Source: Progne subis subis
Lineage: Eukaryota; Chordata; Aves; Passeriformes; Hirundinidae
Direction: 5' to 3'
Assembly (NCBI GenBank): GCA_022316685.1
Contig: JAKJHU010000076.1
Coordinates: forward strand, 2,800,001-2,864,000
Length of the DNA stretch: 64,000 bases
The notes under the pieces were generated by a model, which searched no databases, was not told where the DNA came from, and saw nothing but the letters and a program-made list of their open reading frames with translations. Shown one piece after another: positions 1 through 11,800 of the stretch. The position numbers and the translations under genes were made by a program. How positions within the stretch are numbered: the first letter of the stretch is position 1; every line of letters begins with the position of its first letter.

Positions 1-3000
1 AATAACCTTGTAATTTCAAATTATTTTAGCATTTTCTTTCCATTTCCTCCACTCACCTATCCTGTCAAAAGAATTAAATGCATCAAATAATAAGAGGGAA
101 AATATGTATTTCTAAAGGTTTAGAGGGAAAAATCACAACATTTCAGATAGACTGTATGAGCCCTTGGGAACATTCAAAATGTATTCAAACTTGCAAAACT
201 GAACAAACACCCAGAGTTATTTCCAGATGACACCTTACACTACTCTGTCACAACAGATATATAACAGATACAGGAAGAAATTACCTCAAAGAGCTTTACA
301 CTTAAATAACCACAGTCTAAATCAGAGGCATTTCTCTCTTTTTTTACAGAAGCATTACAGAACTGGGAGGTAGAGGAATCTGAAGTCCTCACACTCATAT
401 TTCTCTGGATATAACAGATTAACAGTTTTTTCCCTACTTACAGCAATACCTAGAGACATCTTGCAAAATAATATGCCTCTCTGTAATGGGTGTTTATCAA
501 AAGTAAATGGCTGTTTATCAGTCTAAGCACAAGTAGCTTATTTCTCAAGTGCTATCAGCGTTTTTTTTCTCCACAGATAATGGCTAGTAACCTCAAGGTA
601 TGTTTAGGCAACATTATAACTATCATGGCAAAGAAATAGCTCATAAACATGTTGCGGTGTTCCAGCACATTTTCCAGAGGTGAATGATCTTAATTATCTC
701 TTTTTTGACTTCTCCTCTAATCTCTGACAGTCGTTGAGGAAAACAAGGAGAAATCTGGTACAAGGAGAAGTCTGGTTCAAAATGATTTCTCTCACTGACT
801 CTTTGCCACTTTCCTTTCTATGCATCTGGCTCTTTCTCTGCAAGACTCCTGAGGAATCACAAGTTTTACCATGCTAAGAAAGCCTGACTAGGAAAGCAAC
901 TACTTGCAATGGTGTGAGCATAAGCTTAGTGCACACATGCAACCCCGGGGAGGCCATGTAGATCTGCAAGAGCCAGTTTGTCCTCAGCTAATGTATTGCT
1001 GGAACTAAATGAATCCCATCTGTAGTATCGCATCTTTGTCTTCCAGGAGCACCACTTTTGGCACGAATGAGTGAGTTAGCTAGGAAACACAAGAAAGTTT
1101 AAATGAAAACAATTCCTAGGACAGCCTACTTTACAAGTAACACAAGTGAGCTGGTGGTAAATAGTACTCAAGACATCTGATGTTCCCTTGATTGCTGTGC
1201 TTCTTATTAAGCCTTCTTCAGACACTTACTAGAGCTGTAGTCAGGTAGCCAAATCAGCCTTACCTTAGCCTCTAATAGATAATGGGAGATCTCCCTGACA
1301 AAAATTAAAAGTAGTGTCTGCTCAGAAATGAACACAGCCCAAATATCTTCAATTCATATGCAGTTCAAAAATTTGTAAGGGAAGAAAAAAGTACAATATA
1401 AACTTGCATTAGAACTTCCTGGTCAACCAGAAAATTATCTGGAAAATGAAAAGCCTTCTGCTACCCCACCCAATGCCTCTCTTATTCACCCAAAGTCTTC
1501 ATGCAAAGTAAGTTATGAAAGATAAATCTGCTAGTCAAAAGTACTCAGAAATTAGTGATATGACAAGGAGAAAAAAATGAAACCCCAGTTTCCAGAAGGT
1601 CCTGTGTCCCTAGGTCCCTTGCATTCAAGCCCAGAAGTAGAATCTCAGACACCTTCACTGTCATCAGCTGCCACAATGTCCTAAAGGAAGAGATGTAGTC
1701 TTAAAGAGCCAGGATCTAACAATTGCAGAAGTTTGAGGATTACACTTTGGAATACACTTTGAAAGTAAATGGAGACAGATACCACTATGAAGTTCAGAGG
1801 CAGTTCTGCAACCTGGAGGAGCCACTGGTATAAGTTACAGCTAAAATGACCCAGAGCAAATAGAAAAGCTTCAATATTTTGACTAAATAGAGGTGATTTA
1901 TGTGCACTATGTGGGCAGCCAGAAGGAACTGAGAAGCTACAAGCTGAAGAAAAAGTTTGCAACAGCCAAATTTATCTATTAAGAAGGTGGCTTTTCTACA
2001 AGCATCCTCCCCAGCTTGCTAGGATTCAAGCAAATCTCCTTTGCTTAGCATCTGATTTTGTCAGGACACAGGAATGAAAGCTGCTTCTACCTACTACACA
2101 AACATAAATTGAAGATTTGGGTAAAACCTGGTGAGTTCTGTCAAGACAGACACTAAACTAATGTAATTGTGAGGCTTTGCATAACAATTTAGAAATACAT
2201 TCAATCATAGCAAATAAGTCTGGTAAGACTGACACATATGATCGGGAATTATTGTCCACAGTTCACGTTAACTAAATACACTGAAAAGTGTATTTAAGGA
2301 TTTCATAAAATCACTGATAAAGAAAAATGCTTGCAATTTGGACAAGTCAGGTAGTCATTCCATGAGTGACTACACACAGAAGACTTGCAAAAAGAAATGA
2401 CTGAAACAGTCTAGTTTGACCAAAAATCACAAAAAAATCACTTTCAACATTTATAATAAACACAGTGCAAATAGTAAAAAAAGTCATATTTTCACTAATT
2501 TATGGTTTGAATAACCACGTCAATAAGTTCCTTATTTGCAGATCTAAAAATGCCTGAAACACTTACCTTCACTGAGAAAGATAACCAAAGACCCTTTAAT
2601 TATTTTTTCGTTCTGGTTTCGGGGCGGGGGGGCGGGGCGGGTTGTTTTTGTTTGTTTTGTTTCGTTTCAGGCATTTTTCTTCTCAAGTCTTCACTTTTAT
2701 ATAATACGTTTTCACAGTTTTGGTATATCACACTTTTGTCCTAAGAGTGTTGCATAGCTTTAGAAAAGCAAAGCTTGCCTCTGGTATGCTTAATCCCAAC
2801 AAACATTAGAGCAGTATTGTGTCCTGTTACCAAAGACTTTCTCACAGAACAGCCAAAGCACAGAATTTCCAGTTGGTTATAAAACTGTGACTGTCAACCC
2901 TGTTTAAAGATACGCTCCTTGACAGCTCCCAGCATCCTTTCATCATTTTTATGTGATGTTTACATTCAGTCCTCTAAATTCAATTTCTTACATTACCATT

Positions 3001-3492
3001 ATGTTCCACTTTGATTAGATTTTTCTCTAATAGCAATAGCAAGGTACTTACATAACTGTTTATAAATGTGATGAGTTCCTTATGAGAAAGCAAATCTGTA
3101 TAATTTTACTGGATCTGCAAGGCATGTTCTCTCAACTGCTTATCTCCAGTTCCACAGGTAATCATCTGAAAGCTGTGGAGGCTTCTGCTTGCAAGGCTTT
3201 GCCACTTCTCACAAAGCTGCCTGCGTGTAGCACTTGATCTCACACCATAGCATCTGACAGTAATGTTGTCAAGACAGAGAACTTTGGTATCTGTCTTTAA
3301 GGTGTTGAATCGTTTTTGATGACATAAGGGTGGAAATCACCAGGTGGTGAGTTTTTTAGTGATATTCAAAACTTTATTGGATTAGGCTCTGCAGACTGAC
3401 CTAATTAAATCTACTTCACATAACATCCCAGATGAATGGCTCAAGATATACCTTTTGAGTTAAATTATCCAAAATTCTCTTATCTGTCTCCC
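1..3492. other. Non-coding AT-rich unique sequence
   Basis: I see no gene here. Open frames are short (up to 93 codons) and match no family I know. The stretch holds a possible 21-nt microexon at 577-597 and a G-rich run at 2621-2641, both described separately. I recognise no interspersed repeat. It could be intronic or intergenic; the sequence alone does not decide. Confidence 0.7.
2621..2641 (+). other. Potential G-quadruplex motif
   Basis: Four guanine runs of 4, 7, 4 and 3 bases are separated by single cytosines, which satisfies the usual G-quadruplex pattern with 1-nt loops. Single-nucleotide loops are known to favour very stable parallel folds. The run sits alone in an AT-rich neighbourhood and is followed by about 28 bases of T-rich sequence ending in TTTCAG at 2670, which looks like a 3' splice site. 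Folding in vivo is inferred, not shown. Confidence 0.7.
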
Positions 3493-4255
3493 AGAATAAT
3501 AGAATGGTTTGTTTGGAAGAGGCATTAAAAACCATCTAGTTCCAACCTCCCTGGCATGGGCAGGGACACCTTCCACAAGATCAGGCCACTCAGAGCTCCA
3601 CCTAACCTGGTCTGGAACACACTTCCAGGGATGAGGCATCCATACCTTCCCTGGGCAACCAATTCCTGTCCCACCACCCTCAGAGTAAAGAATTTCTTCC
3701 CAATATCCAATCTAAATCTACTGTCTTTCAGCTTCAAGCAATTCTCCCTTGTCCTATGTGCCTTGTAAAAAGTCCCTCCCCATCCCCAGGCTCCTTCAGG
3801 CACTGGAAGGCCTCAGTTACATCATCCCTGAGCCTTGTCTTCTCTAGAGTGAACAGACCCAATTCTCCCAGTCTTTTCTCTCAAGAGAGGTGTTCCAGCC
3901 CTCTAACCATCTTCATGGTCCTCCTCTGGACTTGGTCCCAACAAGAGCATGTCCTTCCTGTGCTGGGGCTCTAACCGTGGGACACAGAACTCTAATAAAA
4001 CTGGGTTTCAACAGAGCGGCATAGAGTGGCCCTGCTGGCCACGCTGCTTTGGATGCAGTCCAGTTTGGCTTTCTGGGCTGCGAGCAGACATTGTTGGGTC
4101 ATATCCAGCCTCTCCAGGACTCCAAGTCCTCAATCTTGATCTGTTCATCCTCAAACTGTATTGATACTGGGGTTTGCCCTAACCCAGGTACGGCACCATG
4201 CACTTGGAAGAACCACTTGGCCTGGCTAGCACACAACTCCCAGTAACCCAAGGCC
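3493..4255 (-). mobile_element. CR1 LINE fragment, 5'-truncated, antisense
   Basis: This is a copy of chicken repeat 1 (CR1), the dominant non-LTR retrotransposon of birds. The plus strand reads as the complement of CR1. The 3'-end hallmark AGAATGGTTTG lies near 3503. It is followed by the complement of the 3'-proximal part, including AACCTCCCTGGCATGGGCAG near 3545 and GTAAAGAATTTCTTCCCAAT near 3685. The complement of the ORF2 C-terminal region runs through phrases about the ageing of flanking CR1 copies such as TTTGGCTTTCTGGGCTGCGAG near 4065. The element is therefore on the minus strand, with its 3' end at the left, and is truncated at its 5' side near 4255. Only a perhaps vestigial form of the terminal octamer repeat is visible (AGAATAATAGAATGG). 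The frame is broken and there is no intact ORF. Identification is by recall of the family consensus; the boundaries are good to about 15 bases. Confidence 0.93.
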
Positions 4256-7200
4256 TGTACACTAAAATGTTTTTTTTTAAAAGCACAGATAATCTGGAAG
4301 ACTAACAAGAAGCTGGAAATCAAGAGAGACACAATAAGTTAACAGATGGACAGATAAAAGATGAGATGGTACACTGAAATGGAAGGGCGTGTAGAATGAC
4401 ATATTAAACTAGAAACAAAAGAGAACATGCCCACAGCAAGAACAATCACTGGAAGAAACAATAAAGATAGGCTTTGAGATACAAAAGAGATACAGAATAG
4501 GTGACGGGGAAAAAAGACTACATGATTTGAAAAGGCCCTAGGGAATAAAGCAGCTGAAAGACTGCTAAAAATAATAGTTTACTAGATACATGGTCCAAAC
4601 ATGATATTTGAAGAGGAAGGGGGAAAAAAGACAAACACAAAGAGGTAGAAAATTGCTTTTCTAAAGCACAAAGCTGAGGAAGAACTACGAACTGCAGGCT
4701 TTCACGCTTAAAATAGCATTTGCAAGTAACCTCCAGCTTTTCTTCTAAAGAAAATATTTCAGAGTGCCAAACAACAAAGGAAAGTATGGCAAGCAGCCTC
4801 CTGGGCATTTCTAGGCAGGTCCACAAAGCATAGCTCAGTGCTCAATCAGCTCTCAGATGGAAATACTGCCCTCGCACTCACCTAACACATATAAGTACAG
4901 CCAAGTCACTGTAACCTTCTCACACATACAGGAGCAGCCAAAGAATAACTAAATAATCAAATCTGCATTACCACAAGCATGAATATTTTATTGGAATGAA
5001 GGATTAAAGAGAAGGTGGTACTGAGAAGACTAACATAGTTATAATCCTGTATTAACTGCTGCATTTAACAACACTTGCAGGGATTTAAACACTTGGATAT
5101 TTATATGAAAATTGTAGACAGACCAACTTGTTTTCCTAGGTACACACTTGAGAAAAATCAACAGAAGTAAAGCAACTGCAGTTTTTGCTGGGGTGATTTA
5201 CCTAACTATTTACCTCTTTCATAGAAGTGCTAGATGAAAAATACGTTTAAATCACCTAGAACTCCCGTTCTTTTTCTACAAACTATCCAGTCATGAATCC
5301 ATCTTCAGCACTTGGTCTGCAGAACCTAAGTCATTTTACTGAACCCTCCTGAAACACAGTAGGGCCTCTTCACAGCAGGCTAAGCAAAGATACCATATTG
5401 GAGTGGGAATCAAGCTCCAGTTTCAGTGAAGCTGCATTCAGGATTAACTGGGCTCAATACCTCTCTTGTAAACATGGTGAAATGACACAGCTACTGCAGT
5501 CAATGCTGCAGAGAGTCATGCAGCAACTTGGCCCAGAACTCTTCTGTCCTGTTAGTGATGCCCATTGCAGATTCTATGGCTTCTCGAACAGAAATGCAGA
5601 TGCGCTGATTTCTTGGGCCACAAAGATCTATGCATTAAAAATAAGTGGGGAAAAAATAGCAGTTAAATTTTCCCACTACTAAATAACCCACTATTGCTAT
5701 ATTTTATATTGTCACATGGAAACCATATTGAATGAAGTTCAAAATATGAGTGGACTCACCATGGCACAGATAACTTACAAACAACAGACAGTATACTTGC
5801 TTAATTTACTTCACTGAGAAACCATTGAGAGGCATCCTTTAGAATACTGAGTTATTGTATAATGAGGTAGAATAATAACAACATAAATTGGATTGCACTT
5901 TAGGAGACAAAAATAAATAAGTAGTCATGCTGTGGGACCACTACAAAATAAACATAAAACCAACAATATCAAGACTGAAATTAAGTGTTGGACTGCTATC
6001 ATATAATTGAAGAGGAGTCACAATAGAATGGTGTTTGAAGTGTAACAAATAAACTGATTTTATTTCTGAAGACTCTTCAGCACCCAAAGCTTTCAAGTCA
6101 GGCAAACACCTCGGGAATGCCATGAAGCTGAGGGACTAGTTCCTTTGTATCTTGCATTTTGAGGTGCTAAGTAGGGGCTATTTAAGATTTTGTGCAAAGC
6201 TCATCTGGTCTTCTCTTTAATATCAATCTTTTCCAACACCTGTTCAACATCACCTCTTCTAGGTCCTGCAGTTATCATCTATGTGGTACAGAACTGCATC
6301 CAGAATGGACTACAGTATTGTACTAGAGATGCTAAAATGCTCAAGAAAAGTATAAAAATGAATTGTTGCCTCTGCGCACTGCAACAGCATATTTTTTTCA
6401 TGGAGCTCCAAACTCAAAAGGACAGCCACACTAAAATGGAAGCTAAACATGAGGGGTTTTGACACTCACATGACAGCATCCCTTTTAGGACTCGAAGGCA
6501 ACTCTCTCACTTCTGAAAGAAAGTTACTGGCAGAAAGAGACATCTCAAAGAGAGACACTATGGATGAAGAAAGAAAGGAAAAAAGTGTTGTGCTTCATGT
6601 TCACATCTTTGGACCCAGGAGTCCTTCACAGCAGGTGCTTCATTACATGCACTGCCTCAAAAGTCAATAGGATTGAAGAGCCTGAGCAATACAAATCTCT
6701 GGGCTTTACACAACTCTCCACACAACTCTCACGTTCACTCTTTGAGAGCTCTTCAGCACTTCATCCAGCAAATCTCATTTACCTGTCAGCCCCCCTATCC
6801 CTGGAATTCTCATGAGACACCTCTGGTAAAAAGTAACACACTCAACTGCTCAGCTGCACACTGAGCAAGCATCCAGTCCGCAGGGGTATTGAATGCATCC
6901 CAAGCTTCATAATCAGATAGAAGATGGCTCTCCATGGCACCTAGCAGCACTACCTGGTACCAGTTTTATCTTTTTTGGAGGAAAAGGAACTGGTTTAAGC
7001 TAAATCAGTCGTATAATTAAAAAAAAAAAAAAAAAAGCCCCAACACATATTACCCATATATCACCACCACTGGTAGGAAATAAGGGGGTTGACATGTCAG
7101 TCCCTGTTTCTATAATACTTATTGCACACAATGGATGGGAATAATTTTTGGGCCTTCCGAATACAATGTGAGAAAATTAAGAGGTTCTGAAAAAACCTCA

Positions 7201-7951
7201 TATCCTTCAGAACAGAGAAGCACGCAAAGAACAGTGCTAATAACAGCTGAGACTGACAGAAAGAGACAGTTCATAACATAACTGCTAGTTTGGGGCTGGT
7301 TTGATCAATTCAAAGGATTGCCTGCAAGCTGAAAAACTGATGAAAAGATAATTAGGTGAGGCATTTTGGGACACTGAAGAGCTCTTTCTAAATGCCTTTG
7401 AAACACAGTCAGTAAATGAAATGTAACTATTACTCTTAAGTATAAGAAATGTAACAGCCTCAAGTCATGACTGTATGTTATAACAGTTTTCAGAAAATAA
7501 ACACAACAGAAATGTATCTGTCAACTTCACAAGAGAATGAGAATGAATTCAAGAATTGGAAAACTATTACAAACAGAAGCAAACTGTGATAAAGTACCAC
7601 CTCTTTCCTGCACATGAAGAAAATAGAGTCCCAGGAGAAAAGCCCCTGGAAAGGAAGATAACCAGGGCCACTTACAGTTTCCCTATTTAAAATAGAATAA
7701 ATTACTACATAAATAACTATATTATGTAGCATATAAGATGGAGGAAGGAAGTTAAACAACCCTTTACTCGAGCTGTGGTTTTTCCCTTTGGTTTTCTTTG
7801 TGGGCTTTTTCTCTTAGATTTCTTGTAGCAGCAAAGCCAGAAATTCCTTTGGCAGGTTATCCTCCTAAAGCATCAGAAGGCCCTTATGTGATTGCATAAA
7901 TACTTTTCATGTGCCATGTCAGAGAAGTGAAAATAAGCTTCAAAATACTTA

Positions 7952-7953
<2 letters not shown>
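4256..7953. other. Non-coding unique sequence
   Basis: I recognise no gene or repeat family. Frames up to 102 codons occur on both strands but lack domains, and different frames overlap without one dominating. There is an A18 tract at 7019-7036. A splice-donor-like TTAG/GTGAGT occurs on the minus strand near 4878, with no matching acceptor or open exon that I would trust. Confidence 0.65.

Positions 7954-7987
<34 letters not shown>
7954..7987. repeat. Poly-T tract (T34)
   Basis: An uninterrupted run of 34 T on the plus strand. Read on the minus strand it is a poly-A tract followed at once by AG/GTAAGT. It may be the tail of a minus-strand retroposed sequence lying to its right, but no AATAAA sits just upstream on that strand. 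A G10 run lies nearby at 8057-8066. Confidence 0.95.
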
Positions 7988-7988
<1 letters not shown>

Positions 7989-8769
7989 GTGTGTGTATAT
8001 AATCTATTAAATGTAAATCCAAGTGTCTTTGTTACACAATTCAATTCTTGGGTTGCGGGGGGGGGGAAAGTCAGTGCTTTGAAAGTTAAAAGCCGAAGCT
8101 ATTTGGGGATAAAATGTAAGGGAAGCTCTTTAAAAATTACATACTTCCTTCCCAAAGGAATAGCGTCTTTATTCCTCTCAATTTTAATGTTTGTTTGGTA
8201 ACAACACATTGACAATTTAATAGAGATATTAAAGGAATTTATATATATCTTTACACACAATCCCACCAAACCTTGGATGGTCATTCTTCAAACAGCCTTG
8301 TCCAACATTTATTCTCTTCAAGTAGAAAGAAAACAGCAGGGACATGTCAAGACTGGCTTAGTTTGGGAAAGGCAGAATGGCAGAATACAAATAAATCTTT
8401 GAAGAAACGTGGGCTACTTGTACATGGTGCTTCCCTGTGTAAATAACCAATAAAACCTCCTTTGCTTAACTGTAAATTAGCTTAGTTCTAAGGCAACTCC
8501 CCAGTTCACCACTGAAGCTGAGACACCAGAGACACTATTCACAAATATAGTATAGGGAATATAACGAGTTAGTTAGCATTATTGTCTCTTTGATTAACTT
8601 TCTGCTAGTCACAGAGTTGCAACAATTCTACTAATAGTAGCAATGATAGATTGTAGTACTATCAAAATTATTATGGAGCTGCTAAGTACCCCAAAGGAGT
8701 TAACATCAACTTGTATACCACAATTGAAAGGAGGTAAGGTGACTTAAATTGCAAAACAGAAGCAGTAGC

Positions 8770-8774
<5 letters not shown>
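7988..8774. other. Non-coding segment between T34 and A26 tracts
   Basis: About 0.8 kb of AT-rich sequence with no recognised gene. It begins with a short GT/AT simple stretch and contains G10 at 8057-8066. It is bracketed by oligo-T on the left and oligo-A on the right, an arrangement discussed in the findings. Confidence 0.6.

Positions 8775-8800
<26 letters not shown>
8775..8800. repeat. Poly-A tract (A26)
   Basis: Uninterrupted run of 26 A. It is followed by about 35 bases that contain several CpG dinucleotides, beginning GCGCTGCATATTGAGTGCGT, which is unusual for this AT-rich neighbourhood. Confidence 0.95.
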
Positions 8801-11800
8801 GCGCTGCATATTGAGTGCGTGTTGCGTGTTTAACGATTATTGTCTTTGGACTGTTCTGTAAATAATGAAAGAAAAGCAAAGGCTACAGCCTATATGATCC
8901 TTCTACAGCTATATAAGGTGGATCAGAGATGCTAACTCCTTTGACCATCTCTCTAAGGCACAATTAGGTAAGTCTCACCACCACAAATACACATCACAAC
9001 TTCTGATTACACTGTAAAATAAACTTTTCTTTTTCTCTTTTTGTCATAGCATTTGGAAACCTAAACCAAGACAAGATGTAGGCTTCCTTTATCAAACAGA
9101 TTTTTTCAGTAAGACATCAGTGAGCACCTCAGGGTTGAGAAACTTGTATTGGAGTATGCTCATACACAGGGTATCAGGTGTCTAGCCTAGTGGGTCTCAT
9201 TGCCCATCTTCAGGTCAGCTACTGAGTGCCACTTAATGTCCCACATAATCTAGGACTATCCAAGGCATCGTGATATCTATCCACAGTATCCCTGACATCT
9301 GATACTGTGAAACAATAACACTACATAATTTTTCATTTCGAAGTTACCCTGCTGTAGTGCTACTTTCACTTTGACAGCTCACACTGATGTTTGATATGCT
9401 TGGGTGCAAATACTAGAAACATAGCTTTTCCCAAGGGAAAGTTTTCAAATGTCAGTTCACACAAGTGATGTGCCTGAGGTAGAATATCTTGTTTAGAATA
9501 TGTTTAAATGTTGATTTGATCAAACTGAGCAATAGCAGAAAATAGCAATGTGCAATTCCTATCAATAAATTATGACCTTCAAACAAAACCAGTCAGAATT
9601 TTTGCCATTGGTTCCACCTCTTGTTTAAAAGATATGCAATTAGAGGCAGAAGAGTTGTAGCCAATTATCAAAAATATTTACCACTCCATGACTCTGCTTT
9701 AAAAAGATCAACACAGAATCACTTCTCCACTTAACTCCTGTCTGCCAATGTAACATATGACAGAAAAAAGGGAAAGCAACTTCTTTCCATTGACAGCTAA
9801 CAATTTTCCTTACTCAGAGTATAAAGCAGATGAAGTGTCCTAATATCTTGACACTTTGAACTGTTACAAAAATGCCAAACTAGTCTCTACCCATTCATAA
9901 CTGAAAGGGTTTTAAACCTTTCTTAATGAAAATTGGCTTTCACTCAAGTTTCTGGTTTAGATCTGTACTTTAGTAAGGAAAATCTTCCTACTTCTTGATC
10001 GGGAACAAGCTAACACACTTTTGAAACCTCACATCATTAACCTTTGATGAGAATGACAATTTGTGTTATCATTAAATACTAGACTTCTTGAGTCATCTCA
10101 CTATCTCTTTCTTCCTACTTTATAAACACAATTATCAGCTACCCTTGATCATCTCTGCTCTGAGTTAACACCACCTCTACAAAATGGAACTCAGTTGAAT
10201 TCCCACGTCCCACTTCAGTGCTCCATGCTTTTCCCCAGCCTGCCTATGCTAGGTTCTGAGACGGGATTACAGGCTTCACTGACTGGTTTCCTGCAGCAGG
10301 GTCTGTGAACAGGAGAAGCCAAGCATCACACACAAAAGCAACCCAGCTCACAAGCTTTGCTTGCAGAGGGAATCACTGGAAAGAAAAGAAAAAAACCCAA
10401 TGAACAAACACAGGGGTTAGTATCAGTGGTTATTACCAACAGCAGTCCAACATGAGACTATTTAGAAGCATTTGTAATGAGCTTATGACTGACAGAAGAG
10501 AACTGTCCCAGACTAGCTTCCATGCATTGCAGGGAAATATTTTATCCTAGTACTTCTCTAGCATTACACAGTGACATCATTTAAATGTAAAGACATTCTC
10601 TTCCCCAATCTATATAAGAACTATTGATGGATGATCCTTAATTATTATAAAACACAGACATTTATGTCTACTTTGTGACCAAAACTAAGTTCAGTGATTG
10701 GATGCAAGTACACCACAATCTTCGAAACAGGTATATAATGTATTTAGCATATTACCACCACTATCACTAAACATCCTGTAACTACTTATCAGGTGAAAGA
10801 ATGCAAATTACTTGGGAATAATGACCTACAGATGACCAAAACAAAAAAATTCTACCTTTTATAAGATATTGTCATCACACATCTGAAGATAATTAGATGA
10901 GGATAATGTGCAAAGATCTTCTAAAGCAACACTCAGATGGGTCACATCGCAACAGAACAGTCACACTGCAGAGTACATCTTTCTTGTCATTTACAGCTGA
11001 TTTCCTCAGTGACATTCTCAACAGACCTACAGATAGCACTTCTGATGTGCAAATCACAAAAAGCACTTTACCTGAACAGCCCACAGGCAACACTTTATCT
11101 GACTCTCCGTGCATAACTTAACACCATACCTAGGATCTCAACTCTGTTGGAAGCTTCTCACTCTCTTCAGACAGCATATTCTACATAAAAGTGCAGCAAG
11201 CAGTATGTCTTTGTACACACATATGCACACATACATCTCTTTGGAATCTTGCTGCAAGGCATTCAACTGCACTTCTTCAGTTGTTCTGGGGGTTATATCT
11301 GTGTAGAAACTTTTTGTGGGCTAGGACCTGCTCCAAATACTGATAAAATAAAACCACCAAATTAGTCATCACAAGATCTCGAAACAAGTTTTGAAGCTGT
11401 TTAAACATTCAGAGTAGTTTCCAAAATACATCACCATAGACTGATCATTGTTTACACTAGCATTTTTGCTACTCAAACAGAATACTTCCCTTCTGAGAGA
11501 GTCCTACACATTTATTTTTAAAGACAACTTCGTAAGTAATATCAGTTTTCAGAAACTTCTGAGAGCTCCACATCATTTTACACTATCTCTTTAAGTTTCC
11601 AGAAGGTTTTCTAACAGCTTCTAGAAGCTGCTGACACCTCAGGAACACAAGAAAAGGACCTAGAAGATGCCAACATTTGGTGTATTAACTCTTTTTTAAT
11701 TGTTTCACTTGCCAGTAGAGAACTTCTAGAAAAATAAACATAATGAATACCCACTGGGCAAGGTGCCATATATAAGGCTCATGTGCATGGAGGAACATGT

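Noticed and set aside
2574..2594. Minus-strand TCTTTGGTTATCT, identical to the first 13 bases of miR-9
   Set aside because: The match stops after 13 bases, and no complementary arm lies nearby to make a precursor hairpin.
3525..4332. Several 65-92 codon frames on both strands
   Set aside because: All lie within the CR1 copy and are fragments of the retroelement or its complement.
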